Shown piece by piece: positions 17,077 to 26,218 of a stretch of DNA of 38,199 nt. The notes below the pieces were generated by a model, which was not told the origin of the DNA, ran no database searches, and saw nothing but the letters and a program-made list of their open reading frames with translations. The stretch spans positions 1 to 38,199 of the forward strand of contig NZ_CAJXKH010000023.1 of NCBI RefSeq assembly GCF_913055755.1, in the 5' to 3' direction. Position 1 is the first letter of the stretch; each line of letters opens with the position of its first letter. A program made the position numbers and the translations under genes. The stretch comes from an uncultured Microbulbifer sp. (GTDB taxonomy: Bacteria > Pseudomonadota > Gammaproteobacteria > Pseudomonadales > Cellvibrionaceae).

Positions 17077-17170
17077 CCGGGGGCGGGTTGTCAGGACCGC
17101 TGTGAATACTTCCCTGTACGCTGCGTCGGCGACGTCCCTGTCGCCGACGCTCCTGAAACCCCGTCCCCGG
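17077..17170 (+). repeat. three-way-junction repeat, copy C
   Basis: The closing arms at 17077-17096 and 17151-17170 pair at 17 of 20 positions and share no sequence with those of copies A or B. The inside holds CCGCTGTGAA (17097-17106), hairpin 1 TACTTCCCTGTA (17107-17118), linker CGCT (17119-17122) and hairpin 2, with an 11-bp stem at 17123-17133/17140-17150 and loop GTCCCT. Hairpin 2 has the same stem as copy A. It fills most of the 184-bp gap between convergent phoX and msrQ. Confidence 0.88.
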
Positions 17171-17214
17171 CACCCGCCCTTCTAGTCAACCCTTTGCACT
17201 TCGACAGCTATTTG

Positions 17215-17841
17215 TTATTTAAGCGACTCTATCCACCGGCGAATAGATTTACTTCGCCAAGCCAGCAATAGCAACGCAACCCCCAAATAAATCGCCGGTT
17301 CAATCCAGCCACTCTTCAGCGACCACCAGAAGTGCCAGCAGGCCAGTAACACCACCACATACAGCAAGCCATGGAGTTTTTTCCAGTTTTTGCCCATCTT
17401 GCGCATCAGTACAGGCAGGGAAGTAATCGCCAGCGCCAGCAGTATCAGCCAGGCGCTAAATCCGATCAGAATGTACGTGCGCTTGACCAGTTCGCTACCA
17501 ATCAGTGACCAGTCGAAACCGAGGTCCAGCGCCATCCACGCGCTGAAGTGCAGCGTGGCCCAGGCAAAGCACCAGAGTCCCAGCGGGCGCCGCAGCCGGT
17601 TGAGTTGCCCGTAATTCAACAGTCTGGCCAGCGGCGATATCAGCAGCGTCAGCAACAACAGCCGAATTGTGCCCAGCCCCAGATAGTGGATCAGCTCCAC
17701 CACCGGGTCGCCACCCAAATGCCCCGCATTGATGGCGTAGAACAACCAGAGCAACGGCGCGGCGGCGCCCAGGTGTACAAAGAGCTGCAGCAATACGGCC
17801 AGCGGTTTGCGCCACCCTCCCCTTTTTCCCGAGACCGCCAT
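17215..17841 (-). CDS. msrQ: heme-binding membrane subunit MsrQ
   Basis: 208-residue inner-membrane protein that passes electrons from the respiratory chain to the periplasmic methionine sulfoxide reductase MsrP. About six membrane segments are visible. Candidate heme ligands are H98 (ATLHFSAW), H157 (KKLHGLLY) and H170 (ACWHFWW), in the positions conserved in the ferric reductase-like family. The start codon overlaps the msrP stop (TGATG), so the two are translationally coupled. The reading frame extends upstream, but that part overlaps msrP and has no family similarity. Confidence 0.93.
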   Translation of the reverse strand: MAVSGKRGGWRKPLAVLLQLFVHLGAAAPLLWLFYAINAGHLGGDPVVELIHYLGLGTIRLLLLTLLISPLARLLNYGQLNRLRRPLGLWCFAWATLHFSAWMALDLGFDWSLIGSELVKRTYILIGFSAWLILLALAITSLPVLMRKMGKNWKKLHGLLYVVVLLACWHFWWSLKSGWIEPAIYLGVALLLLAWRSKSIRRWIESLK

Positions 17842-18833
17842 CAGTAGAACTTCCTCAGGTCCATGTTCGTGTACAGCGAGGCCACCTCCTCGCCGTAGCC
17901 ATTGAACGGCAGGGTTTTCTGGCGCTTGACCGAGAACAGGCCACCGGGGCCGATAAAGCGCTCGCTGGCCTGCGACCAGCGCGGGTGATCCACCGCCGGG
18001 TTTACGTTGGCGTAGAAGCCGTACTCCTGGGGCAACAGTTTGTTCCAGGAGGTGGGCGGCATTTTCTCCACCAGTTTGATCTTTACGATGGACTTGATGC
18101 CCTTGAAACCGTATTTCCACGGCACCACCAGCCTGATCGGTGCGCCGTTCTGGGGCGGCAGGGTTTTGCCGTACAGGCCGACGGACAGGATACTCAGCGG
18201 ATGCATCGCCTCGTCGATACGCAGCCCCTCCACATAGGGGTAATCGATACCGCCGCCCACGATGCGATTGCGCTGGCCGGGCATCTGTTGCGGGTCATAC
18301 AGGGTTTCGAAGGCGACATATTTGGCGCGGCTGGTGGGCTCGAAGCGCGCGAGGAATTTCCCCAGCTCAAACCCCACCCAGGGGATCACCATCGACCAGG
18401 CCTCGACACAGCGCATGCGGTAGATGCGCTCTTCCAGGTTGGTATCGGCCATCAGCTTCCACACGTCGACGGTACCCGGTTTGGCGACCTCCCCTTCCAC
18501 GGTGAGGGTCCAGGGCTCCACCTTCAGGTCCTGGCTGTTTTGCGCGGGGTCGGTTTTACCAGTACCGAATTCGTAGAAATTGTTGTGATTGGTGACCTTG
18601 GCTTCCGGTGTCAGTACTAGATCAGGGTCGGGCTTGTCGCGGGTAAAGTCCAGCGGTTTGCGCTTGGCCTCTGCAGCGAATGCACCGGTACCGGCCGTCA
18701 CCAAGCCACCGAGCCCCGCCAGCCCCAGCCCGGCGCCAAGTCCCCTGATCACGCTGCGCCGGGAGACATAGGCGGATTCCGGTGTAATCTGATTCTCCGG
18801 CAGATCACTTTGCTTGCGGCTCTTGATCAACAT
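17841..18833 (-). CDS. msrP: periplasmic methionine sulfoxide reductase, catalytic subunit MsrP
   Basis: 330-residue molybdopterin protein (formerly YedY) that repairs methionine sulfoxide in periplasmic proteins. The Tat signal contains [12 protein letters not shown] (RR 25-26), with cleavage expected near AFA-A (53-54). The molybdenum-binding cysteine is in [15 protein letters not shown] (C142). Other family stretches are [25 protein letters not shown] sequence near residue 240 and [17 protein letters not shown]. The ATG at 18833 has AAGGAG about six bases upstream; a longer frame to 18989 lacks this. It is followed by msrQ, forming the usual two-gene unit. Confidence 0.95.
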   Translation of the reverse strand: MLIKSRKQSDLPENQITPESAYVSRRSVIRGLGAGLGLAGLGGLVTAGTGAFAAEAKRKPLDFTRDKPDPDLVLTPEAKVTNHNNFYEFGTGKTDPAQNSQDLKVEPWTLTVEGEVAKPGTVDVWKLMADTNLEERIYRMRCVEAWSMVIPWVGFELGKFLARFEPTSRAKYVAFETLYDPQQMPGQRNRIVGGGIDYPYVEGLRIDEAMHPLSILSVGLYGKTLPPQNGAPIRLVVPWKYGFKGIKSIVKIKLVEKMPPTSWNKLLPQEYGFYANVNPAVDHPRWSQASERFIGPGGLFSVKRQKTLPFNGYGEEVASLYTNMDLRKFY

Positions 18834-19109
18834 GAGATTCTCCTTAATGAGGCCTTGATCCAGCACGGGCGGGTTTAGGATACAGTCGCGGAGAGCTTGC
18901 GTATTCTTACACCGGGATTCGCCGCAACCGCTCTCAGAATGATTTCTACTATCTGTTCGGACACTTATTCTGCCGGGAAATTCTCGCAAAGCGCTGGGAA
19001 AGATAATTCTGGGAATTAGCCCCCGGGCAAACTACCGTTTTACCAGCGCCGAGGCCCGGCGGAAGGATTTCGCCGGATCGATGGCCGAGCTGCGGAGGAG
19101 GTATATCCC

Positions 19110-19256
19110 ATGCTTGAGACAATTATCGTCATCCTGGTAGTACTCTGGCTCCTTGGGCTGGTGAGTTCCTACACCCTGGGTGGCTTTCTGCACGTATTAC
19201 TGGTGATCGCCGTGATCCTGCTGATCCTGCGCCTGGTGCGGGGACGCGGGCCATAG
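19110..19256 (+). CDS. 48-residue membrane protein, lmo0937 family
   Basis: Short reading frame MLETIIVILVVLWLLGLVSS followed by YTLGGFLHVLLVIAVILLIL and a basic tail RLVRGRGP. It has two membrane helices joined by a Gly-containing turn, the pattern of lmo0937-type small membrane proteins found widely in bacteria, often in stress-related settings. A strong GAGGAGGT ribosome site lies about seven bases before the ATG. The gene is single, divergent from msrP, and followed by the bidirectional terminator at 19305-19334. Its function is unknown. Confidence 0.85.
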   Translation: MLETIIVILVVLWLLGLVSSYTLGGFLHVLLVIAVILLILRLVRGRGP

Positions 19257-19304
19257 TCCGGGCACAGTACCGCAATTGCCTTCTTCTCCACCGGGAGAAA
19301 TAAA

Positions 19305-19334
19305 CGAAAAAACCGCACTATCGCGGTTTTTTCG
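19305..19334. terminator. bidirectional intrinsic terminator
   Basis: Perfect 12-bp arms at 19305-19316 and 19323-19334 with a 6-nt loop carry six A residues on one side and six T residues on the other, so it can end transcripts from both directions. It lies between the 48-residue membrane protein gene and the convergent marC. Confidence 0.9.
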
Positions 19335-19357
19335 ATTTTACATGGCTGGTTATACGG

Positions 19358-19966
19358 CTATACGGCAAAAAACTGCTGGATACCCAGCAGCACATTGGTG
19401 GTCGCCACAGAGGCCAGGATCAGCCCCATCACCCGGCTGACGATGCTGGCGCCGGCATTGCCGATCCAGCGAAAGATCCAGTTGGCGGTCAACAGCAATA
19501 CCAGCACGATGGCGATCACTGCCAGCATGGCGGTCGCGGTGTTGAACTGGTGAATAGGGTCGAAACGATAATTGTCGGTCAGCACTACCGCCGCCAGCAT
19601 TGCCCCGGGCGAAGCAATGGAGGGCACCGCCAGCGGGAATATCGCCGTTTCATGTCCCTCGCGAATGATTTCCACTTCCCGCTCCGGCTTGCCCTCGCCG
19701 AAGATCATGGTCAGTGCGAACAGGAACAGCACTATGCCACCGGCAACCTGAAATGCCGAAAGCGGCACGCCGATGGCTTCCAGAAGGTACTGCCCCAGCA
19801 GCAGGAAGAACAGCAGAATTCCGGTAGCCACCGCCACCGCCAGCAGCGCAATCTTGCGCCGCTGCCACTCGCTGTGGCGACCGGTCACCGCAATGAAAAC
19901 CGGCAGGGTGCCCACCGGGTCAATCACCGCAAAGAAAAAGACAAAGCTGCTGATCCAATCGTCCAA
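19358..19966 (-). CDS. MarC-family integral membrane protein
   Basis: 202-residue inner-membrane protein with about six membrane helices and the family motifs FFAVIDPVGTLPVFI (about residues 11-25) and PLAVPSIASPGAM (about 110-122). The N- and C-terminal halves look related, as is usual in this family. Despite the name, MarC proteins are not established resistance proteins and the substrate is unknown. The start is TTG with GGAG five bases upstream; an overlapping ATG is out of frame. It diverges from aceK. Confidence 0.9.
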   Translation of the reverse strand: MDDWISSFVFFFAVIDPVGTLPVFIAVTGRHSEWQRRKIALLAVAVATGILLFFLLLGQYLLEAIGVPLSAFQVAGGIVLFLFALTMIFGEGKPEREVEIIREGHETAIFPLAVPSIASPGAMLAAVVLTDNYRFDPIHQFNTATAMLAVIAIVLVLLLTANWIFRWIGNAGASIVSRVMGLILASVATTNVLLGIQQFFAV

Positions 19967-20033
19967 GTGCGCTCCATAATCTCCGTGCTACCATGCGCTT
20001 CATGGTAAGAGAACCGCTCCAGTTGATTCTAGT

Positions 20034-21806
20034 ATGACCAATCACTCGCCGACAGCCCGACGTATCGCCAAGACCATTCTCAATGGTTTTGATGCCTACT
20101 TTGCCGACTTCCAGAATATTACCCTGGGCGCCAAGACACGCTTCGAGACGGCCTCATGGACGGCGGTGCACGAGACCAACCGCGAGCGCATCGACCTGTA
20201 CAAGGTCAAGGTAAACCAGGTCCTGAAACTGGTGCACTCGGTCACCAGCAAGGACACCAGCCAGCTGGAGCTCTGGGGCCAGGCCAAGGAGACCTACCGC
20301 CAGCTGATCGCCAACCACAACAATTACGAAATTGCCGAGACCTTTTTCAATTCGGTATTTTGCAGCCAGTTCAACCACGCCCACATCCACGACAGCCATC
20401 TGTTCGTAAAGTCCTCCCGCGCACTGGATGAAAAGCCCCTGCGGGACTACAGCATTTACATCAGCTACAACGGTCAGCACGGCCTGGAGGCCATGATCGA
20501 GGATATTCTGGGGGACTATGAATTCTCCATCGCCTGGGAAGACTGTACCCGGGATGTCGAGCATATCTGCGCGGCACTGCGCCAGGGACCGCTGTCCCAC
20601 CTCTCCGGGCCGGGCGACGAGCAGCGGTTGCGGGTGGACATGCTGGAGTCGGTGTTCTACCGCAACAAGGCGGCCTACCTGGTGGGCCGATTGATGTATG
20701 CCGGTGAAGTGATTCCACTGATTCTGCCGTGCCTGAACAACGGTCGCGGCGGTGTATTTGTGGACACCGTCATCTACGACAACGACTCTTCCAGCATCAT
20801 TTTCAGTTTTACCCGCTCCTATTTCATGGTGGACGCACCGATTCCTTCCCGCTTTGTGCGCTTCCTGTCCACCATCATGCCGCTGAAGGAGAAGTCGGAA
20901 CTGTACAACTCCATCGGCTTCCACAAGCACGGCAAAACCGAGTTCTACCGCCATATCCTCGCGCACATGAAGGTGAGCAACGACAAGTTCGTCATTGCCC
21001 CCGGCATCAAGGGTATGGTGATGAGCGTGTTCACGCTGCCCTCCTATCCGGTGGTGTTCAAGATCATCAAGGACAAGTTCGACAATCCCAAAACGGTTAC
21101 CGAAGAAATCGTCAAGGAAAAGTACAAGTTCGTTTCCCGGTCCGACCGCGTCGGCCGCATGGCGGATACCCAGGAGTACACCAACTTTATTTTCTATCGC
21201 AATCGCTTCAGCGAGGAACTGATAGAGGAACTGAAGACACTCGCCCCGTCGAAGCTGGAAATGGACGACAAGTGGATCATCATCAAGCACCTGTACGTCG
21301 AGCGCCGCATGGAACCGCTGAACCTGTACCTGGAAAATGCCGACGAACAGCAAACGATCGAAGCCATGGAGGAATACGGCAACGCCATCAAGCAGCTGGC
21401 GGCCGCGAACATCTTCCCCGGGGACATGCTGCTGAAAAACTTCGGCGTCACCCGCCACGGCCGTGTGGTTTTTTACGATTACGACGAGCTGTGCCCGCTG
21501 ACCGAGTGCAATTTCCGCAAAATCCCCGAGCCGCAGACTGCGGAACAGGAACTGGCGGACCGCCCCTGGTATACCGTGGCCGAGGCAGATGTATTTCCGG
21601 AGGAATTCCGCCTGTTCTTTTCCGGCAACCCGGTGGCGCGCGACGCATTCGAGCGTGAGCACGGCGACCTGTACGACTACCGCTACTGGCAGCGGCTGCA
21701 GCAGCGCATCCGCGCCGGGCGCGTGGACAGTACCTTCCCCTACCGGCGCAAAGTGCGTTTTCGCCGCCTGCCGATCAAGCGCACCAGCCTGCCCACAACA
21801 AATTGA
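20034..21806 (+). CDS. aceK: isocitrate dehydrogenase kinase/phosphatase
   Basis: 590-residue bifunctional enzyme that phosphorylates and dephosphorylates isocitrate dehydrogenase, diverting carbon to the glyoxylate bypass during growth on acetate or fatty acids. The nucleotide-binding region APGIKGMVMSVFTLPSYPVVFKIIKDKF (about residues 322-349) and the catalytic segment FPGDMLLKNFGVTRHGRVVFYDYDELCPL (about 462-490) are intact. Length is normal for the family. In enterics aceK follows aceBA; here no glyoxylate genes are adjacent. The start ATG has only a weak ribosome site. A lipoprotein gene follows after about 160 nt. Confidence 0.96.
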   Translation: MTNHSPTARRIAKTILNGFDAYFADFQNITLGAKTRFETASWTAVHETNRERIDLYKVKVNQVLKLVHSVTSKDTSQLELWGQAKETYRQLIANHNNYEIAETFFNSVFCSQFNHAHIHDSHLFVKSSRALDEKPLRDYSIYISYNGQHGLEAMIEDILGDYEFSIAWEDCTRDVEHICAALRQGPLSHLSGPGDEQRLRVDMLESVFYRNKAAYLVGRLMYAGEVIPLILPCLNNGRGGVFVDTVIYDNDSSSIIFSFTRSYFMVDAPIPSRFVRFLSTIMPLKEKSELYNSIGFHKHGKTEFYRHILAHMKVSNDKFVIAPGIKGMVMSVFTLPSYPVVFKIIKDKFDNPKTVTEEIVKEKYKFVSRSDRVGRMADTQEYTNFIFYRNRFSEELIEELKTLAPSKLEMDDKWIIIKHLYVERRMEPLNLYLENADEQQTIEAMEEYGNAIKQLAAANIFPGDMLLKNFGVTRHGRVVFYDYDELCPLTECNFRKIPEPQTAEQELADRPWYTVAEADVFPEEFRLFFSGNPVARDAFEREHGDLYDYRYWQRLQQRIRAGRVDSTFPYRRKVRFRRLPIKRTSLPTTN

Positions 21807-21965
21807 TTGCAACCGGCGAGTCGCCCCGGATTTCGGCATTACCGGTGCCCGGGCCAGGGCATTGACATTGGTAATCGTGTCGATATTGGCGCGGGCGAGC
21901 ACAGGTCGGACAGGGACAGATCAGAGGCTATAGTTAAGGGAGCAGTTAGCGACTGGAGGTATGCA

Positions 21966-22478
21966 GTGCGGTTGTTCAGTTCGGTTCCACTGATGGCGCT
22001 TATTGCCCTGTCGTCGGCCGCCTTTACCAGTGGCTGTGGTTACCTGCCCAGCGAAATGGAACCCAAGCCCAAAGCCGAAACGCGCCGCACCAGCGACATT
22101 GACCTGGAGCCGATTGTACACAGCGCCAGCTGCGGCGCCCGCGCCCGGGGCTACAAGCGCCTCGGCTTCGACGACCTCTTTGTTTTCACCGAAGATCAAA
22201 GCCGGCCCTTTGCCGCCGCCAGTGACCTGCCAGGCAAATACGACGTGCGCGCCTATGTGTGGGGGTTCGACAACTGCATGGCGAAAGGCACCTGCAGCCA
22301 GGGCGACCACTACTGGCTGATCAAGCGCGGGCCGGAAGACGATTTCACCACCTGGGTAGTCACCCCCCAGTACCCGCGCATCACTATCGAATCCCGCTGC
22401 AAAGACGCACTCAAGGTCGGCGAGCGCTACCGTTTTTCCTTCCGGAACGGCAAACTGGTGGGGATCAGTAAAAACTGA
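21966..22478 (+). CDS. hypothetical lipoprotein, 170 residues
   Basis: I do not recognise the family. The GTG start at 21966 is favoured by a GGAGG ribosome site six bases upstream. The frame stays open to 21807, but that stretch has no ribosome site and looks non-coding. The N-terminus VRLFSSVPLMALIALSSAAFTSGCGYL is a lipoprotein signal with the cysteine at about residue 25. The mature part starts with a Pro/Lys/Glu-rich linker, then a small globular domain with five cysteines (SCGARA, DNCMAKGTC, SRCKDAL among them) that could form disulfides in the periplasm. A C-terminal GERYRFSFRNGKLVGI hints at a beta fold. It ends 15 bp from the convergent ppk gene. Confidence 0.75.
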   Translation: MRLFSSVPLMALIALSSAAFTSGCGYLPSEMEPKPKAETRRTSDIDLEPIVHSASCGARARGYKRLGFDDLFVFTEDQSRPFAAASDLPGKYDVRAYVWGFDNCMAKGTCSQGDHYWLIKRGPEDDFTTWVVTPQYPRITIESRCKDALKVGERYRFSFRNGKLVGISKN

Positions 22479-22493
22479 CCCACCCGTATCTCA

Positions 22494-24665
22494 TCACATT
22501 TCGTACTTTTTCAGCAGGCGATAGATCGCGTCCTGTGAGCGCACGTCTTTTTTATTCCTGCGGTTGGCAATGCGTGTATTGCTCTGGTTGCCATCCAGGA
22601 TCCGCGCCTTCTGGTTGTCCTGCCACTGCAGCTCGAGGATATTCATCACCATATCCCGGTGCCGCGTCTCCAGCAGCGGGAAAGTCACCTCCACCCGGTG
22701 ATCCAGGTTGCGGGTCATCAGGTCTGCGGAAGACAGCCACACCTGGCGCTCACCGCCATTGTGGAATGCATAGACCCGCGCGTGCTCCAGGTATTTATCC
22801 ACCAGGCTGATTACCTGGATATTGTCCGACAGGCCCTTCTCCTGGCACTGCAGCGCACACATGCTGCGCACGATGACCCGCACCTTCACGCCGGCAGAAC
22901 TCGCCCGGTAAAGATGTTCGATCACCTCCGAATCCACCAGGTTATTACACTTGAAGAAAATTTCCGCCGTCTCCCCCGCCTGTGCCGCGGCAATTTCCCG
23001 GTCGATTGCCGCCAGCATATTCGGGCGGTTGCTATAGGGAGAAACCCAGATGTGGTTGTAACTCTGCTGCAGGTGGGTTTGCTGGATAAAATCGAACACG
23101 CGGCTCGCATCCTCACCCAGCGCCCGGTTGGCGGTCATCAGGCTGAAATCACAGTAAAAGCGCGCGGTACTTTCATTGAAGTTGCCGGTGCCGAAATGGG
23201 TGTAATAGCAGTTCTGGCCATTTTCCTCACGCACGATCGAAATCAACTTGCAGTGCACCTTGAGCCCCGGCACCCCGTAAATAACCTCCACCCCGGCGTC
23301 ACTGAGTTCATTGGACCAGTGGATGTTGGCCTGCTCGTCAAACCGCGCCTGCAGTTCCACCACCGCCGTAACCTGCTTCTGGTTGCGCACCGCATTCACC
23401 AGTGCCGCGACCACCCGGGAATTTTTCGCCACCCGGTACAGGTTGATACGGATTTGTTTCACTTTGGGGTCGATGGCCGCGGAAGCCAGCAGCTTGGTAA
23501 TCACGCGAAAGTCGTGGTACGGATAGTAGCAGAGGCGGTCGCGCTCGCTGACCCAGTCAAAAATATTGGCACTGTCCGGCAGCGTGGGCAGGGGTTCGCG
23601 GGCGCGATAAGTATGCGTCTTGAGGTCCGCCGGAAAACTCATGAAATCCTTGGAGTTGTGATAGCGGCCACCGGGGGTATAGCTATCGTAGCGCCCCATC
23701 TTGAGTTTCTTCTTGATCAAATCCAGCAGGATTTCGGGCATGGTGGAGTCGTAGACCAGCCGCACCGGCTCCGCCTGCTTGCGTTTTTTCAATGACTTTG
23801 CCACCCGGTCGACAATGTTGCGGGTAACATACTCTCCCAGTTCCAGCTCCGCGTCGCGGCTGATCTTGAAGGTAAACGCCATGGCCTTTTCGATTGGCAA
23901 CACGTGCCGGAACACATCGATCAGGCAGGCCCGGATCACATTGTCGAGCACGATATATACCCGCTCGTGCTTTCCCTCCCGCGACGGGATGGCTACAAAA
24001 CGCGGCAGGATATCCGTGGGGATCTCGAGACCGGCAAAACGCAGGCTGCCATCGTCCAGCTCCAGGTAGATGCCGAAGTAAATGCTCGCCTCATTCAGCA
24101 GCGGCATGTTTTCGCGGTCGTCGATAAAGAACGGTTCCAGCTCAGGCAGTACTTCCTGGTGGAAATAGGACTCCACATAGGCCTGCTGCTTATCCGTCAG
24201 CTGGCGCTCATTGATCAGATGAATGTGATGCCGGCCAAGGTCCTTGAGCACCTTAAGGTAGGCATTGTTGAAACGGGCCTGCAGGCGCAGCACTTTTTCG
24301 TTGATACTGGACAACAGCTCGGAAAAGTCGCCTTTTTTCCTGGAACCCTTGGCAAATGTGGCAAGGCGCCGTACATCGGCGACCCGCACGCGGTAAAATT
24401 CATCCAGATTATTGGAGAAAATCCCCAGGAAGCGCACCCGCTCGATAATGGGTACGCTCTCGTCTTCCACTTCCTGGAGCACGCGGGCATTGAATGAAAG
24501 CCAGCTGAGCTCTTTCGGATACAGGGGAATTTCATTTGTCATACTGGGTACAATCAAATTCTTCGGTGAAGCGGCCTTCGTTTTTTGTTCCACGGTAGTG
24601 CCGGGTTCCAACAGGGTATCTTCCACAATCCTAATCCTGGCTTGCGATGCGCGCTGAGGTACCAT
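22494..24665 (-). CDS. ppk1: polyphosphate kinase 1
   Basis: Makes inorganic polyphosphate from ATP at the inner membrane. At 723 residues it is of normal length. The N-terminal domain begins LYPKELSWLSFNARVLQEVEDESVPIIERVRFLGIFSNNLDEFYRVRV. The catalytic PLD-like domains contain GLKVHCKLISI (autophosphorylated histidine region, about residue 460) and YAFHNGGERQVWLSSADLMTRNLDHRVEVTFP (about 612-643). The first ATG at 24665 is used; an internal ATG giving MTNEIPLYPKELSW (residue 42) is a possible alternative, and neither has a clear ribosome site. It diverges from ppx, and a good Pho-box match lies in the shared gap, oriented towards ppk1. Confidence 0.96.
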   Translation of the reverse strand: MVPQRASQARIRIVEDTLLEPGTTVEQKTKAASPKNLIVPSMTNEIPLYPKELSWLSFNARVLQEVEDESVPIIERVRFLGIFSNNLDEFYRVRVADVRRLATFAKGSRKKGDFSELLSSINEKVLRLQARFNNAYLKVLKDLGRHHIHLINERQLTDKQQAYVESYFHQEVLPELEPFFIDDRENMPLLNEASIYFGIYLELDDGSLRFAGLEIPTDILPRFVAIPSREGKHERVYIVLDNVIRACLIDVFRHVLPIEKAMAFTFKISRDAELELGEYVTRNIVDRVAKSLKKRKQAEPVRLVYDSTMPEILLDLIKKKLKMGRYDSYTPGGRYHNSKDFMSFPADLKTHTYRAREPLPTLPDSANIFDWVSERDRLCYYPYHDFRVITKLLASAAIDPKVKQIRINLYRVAKNSRVVAALVNAVRNQKQVTAVVELQARFDEQANIHWSNELSDAGVEVIYGVPGLKVHCKLISIVREENGQNCYYTHFGTGNFNESTARFYCDFSLMTANRALGEDASRVFDFIQQTHLQQSYNHIWVSPYSNRPNMLAAIDREIAAAQAGETAEIFFKCNNLVDSEVIEHLYRASSAGVKVRVIVRSMCALQCQEKGLSDNIQVISLVDKYLEHARVYAFHNGGERQVWLSSADLMTRNLDHRVEVTFPLLETRHRDMVMNILELQWQDNQKARILDGNQSNTRIANRRNKKDVRSQDAIYRLLKKYEM

Positions 24666-24713
24666 GGGCCATAGTTAGCCATAGGTGATTTAAGCCTAGT
24701 TTGCTACATTTTT

Positions 24714-24731
24714 GTTACAGTGATTTGACAA
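24714..24731 (-). promoter_or_regulatory. candidate Pho box between ppk1 and ppx
   Basis: On the minus strand TTGTCAA-ATCA-CTGTAAC gives two heptamers 11 bp apart, matching about 14 of 18 positions of the PhoB-binding consensus. CAAACT (10 bp downstream) or TAGGCT (15 bp) could serve as the -10 for ppk1. ppk is a known PhoB target in several gammaproteobacteria. The call was made by eye and not scored against a background. Confidence 0.5.
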
Positions 24732-24739
24732 CCATAACC

Positions 24740-26218
24740 ATGACCATCGACAACGCCTCGGAACGATACGCCGCCCTGGACCTTGGCTCCAACAGTTTTC
24801 ACCTGCTACTGGCGGAATTTCGCGACCAGCGTATGGTGCGCCTGCATACGGACCGCGCGATGGTGCGCCTGGCCGAGGGACTGGACGATGAGCGCCGGCT
24901 GGACAGTGCGGTGGCGGATCGGGCGCTGGAAGCGCTGCGGCGATTCGGCCCGGTGGTTCAGGACCTGCCGATCGAGCACGTGCGGGTGGTGGGCACCAAC
25001 ACCCTGCGCGCCGCGGCCGACAATGCGGACGGCTTCCTCGAGGCTGCGGAGTCCATTCTCGGCGTCCCCATAGAAATTATCAGCGGTATAGAGGAAGCGC
25101 GCCTGATCTACTCCGGGGTAATGGCCGCGGCGGAAGGCGCGCCACGACTGCGCTGCGTGGTGGATATCGGTGGCGGCTCCACCGAACTGGTGCGCGGTGT
25201 TGAAGCCCCAAAGGTACTGCAGAGCCTGGGTATGGGCTGCGTGGCTTTTACCAAGCGCTATTTCGCCAGCGGCAAAATCGACGCGGGCAAGCACAATCAT
25301 TTCGTGCGCGCCCGCCGCGCCGCCCAGGCGGAACTACAGGAACTCCAGCATATGGCCGATGATGCCCTGGTGATGGGTGCCAGCGGCACGGTGAAGTCCG
25401 TGGCGCGGGTAGTGAACGGCGGCGAACTGGACCCGATCCGGCGGGAGGACATCGACGCGCTGGCGGACAAGGTGGCCGCGTGCAAGTCCATGGACAAGCT
25501 GAACCTTCCCAACCTGGACCCGCAGCGCCGTCCGGTCTTCGCCGCCGGCCTCGCCATTCTCCACGCCATTTTTCGCGAACTGAATATCCAGGAGATGCAC
25601 GTATCCCCCTACGCGATTCGCGAGGGTATAGTGCACGACCTCGCCGGGCGCCTGCACGGCGGCGACCGCCGCGCGGAGTCGGTGCGGACCATGATGGAAC
25701 ACGGCCAGGTGGATCTGGGGCAGGCGGGTCGTGTGGCAGAAACTGCCCTCGAGTTCCTGGGGCAACTGGATCCCCATGCACCACTGTCTCAACGCCGCCT
25801 GCTGCAGTGGGCCGCCGACCTGCACGAGGTGGGACTGGCACTGTCCCACGCCAGTTTCCGCAAACTCGGCGCGTTTATGATCGAGCACGCGGATCTTGCC
25901 GGGTTCGGCAAGAGCGAACAGGAAAACCTGGCCTACCTGGTGCGCAACCAGCGCGGCGATATCAAGGCGGTGCGCGAACACTACGGCTTCCATCCCAGCA
26001 ACGACCTGCTACTCTGCCTGCGTCTGGCCTGCATCGTGCACCGGGACCATATCGACCGCAGTATCGACCAGCTGCAGCTTTCCGCAGACGGCCCCGGCTA
26101 TCACCTGAAAGTGCCGGGCGAGTGGATTTACCAGTACCCGGCGATCGAGGACCTGCTGGCACTGGAAGTGGAATGCTGGGATGTAAAGAACATCAAACTG
26201 AAACTGAGTATCCAGTGA
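24740..26218 (+). CDS. ppx: exopolyphosphatase (Ppx/GppA family)
   Basis: 492-residue enzyme that removes terminal phosphate from polyphosphate and, in some members, hydrolyses pppGpp. The ASKHA fold is shown by ALDLGSNSFHLLLAE (about residues 12-26) and RCVVDIGGGSTELVRG (about 150-165). A C-terminal HD-like helical region contains WAADLHEVGLALSHASFRKLGAFMIEHADLAGF. The ATG giving MTIDNASERYAALDLG was chosen from family similarity; a TTG 13 codons upstream is in frame. The Pho-box candidate overlaps the bases just before the start. Its stop overlaps the GTG start of selO. Confidence 0.94.
   Translation: MTIDNASERYAALDLGSNSFHLLLAEFRDQRMVRLHTDRAMVRLAEGLDDERRLDSAVADRALEALRRFGPVVQDLPIEHVRVVGTNTLRAAADNADGFLEAAESILGVPIEIISGIEEARLIYSGVMAAAEGAPRLRCVVDIGGGSTELVRGVEAPKVLQSLGMGCVAFTKRYFASGKIDAGKHNHFVRARRAAQAELQELQHMADDALVMGASGTVKSVARVVNGGELDPIRREDIDALADKVAACKSMDKLNLPNLDPQRRPVFAAGLAILHAIFRELNIQEMHVSPYAIREGIVHDLAGRLHGGDRRAESVRTMMEHGQVDLGQAGRVAETALEFLGQLDPHAPLSQRRLLQWAADLHEVGLALSHASFRKLGAFMIEHADLAGFGKSEQENLAYLVRNQRGDIKAVREHYGFHPSNDLLLCLRLACIVHRDHIDRSIDQLQLSADGPGYHLKVPGEWIYQYPAIEDLLALEVECWDVKNIKLKLSIQ

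Noticed and set aside
25480..26214. N-terminal extension of SelO upstream of 26215
   Set aside because: The frame is open inside ppx but the translated sequence is low-complexity Arg/Pro/Gly-rich and overlaps a conserved gene; family similarity starts after the GTG.
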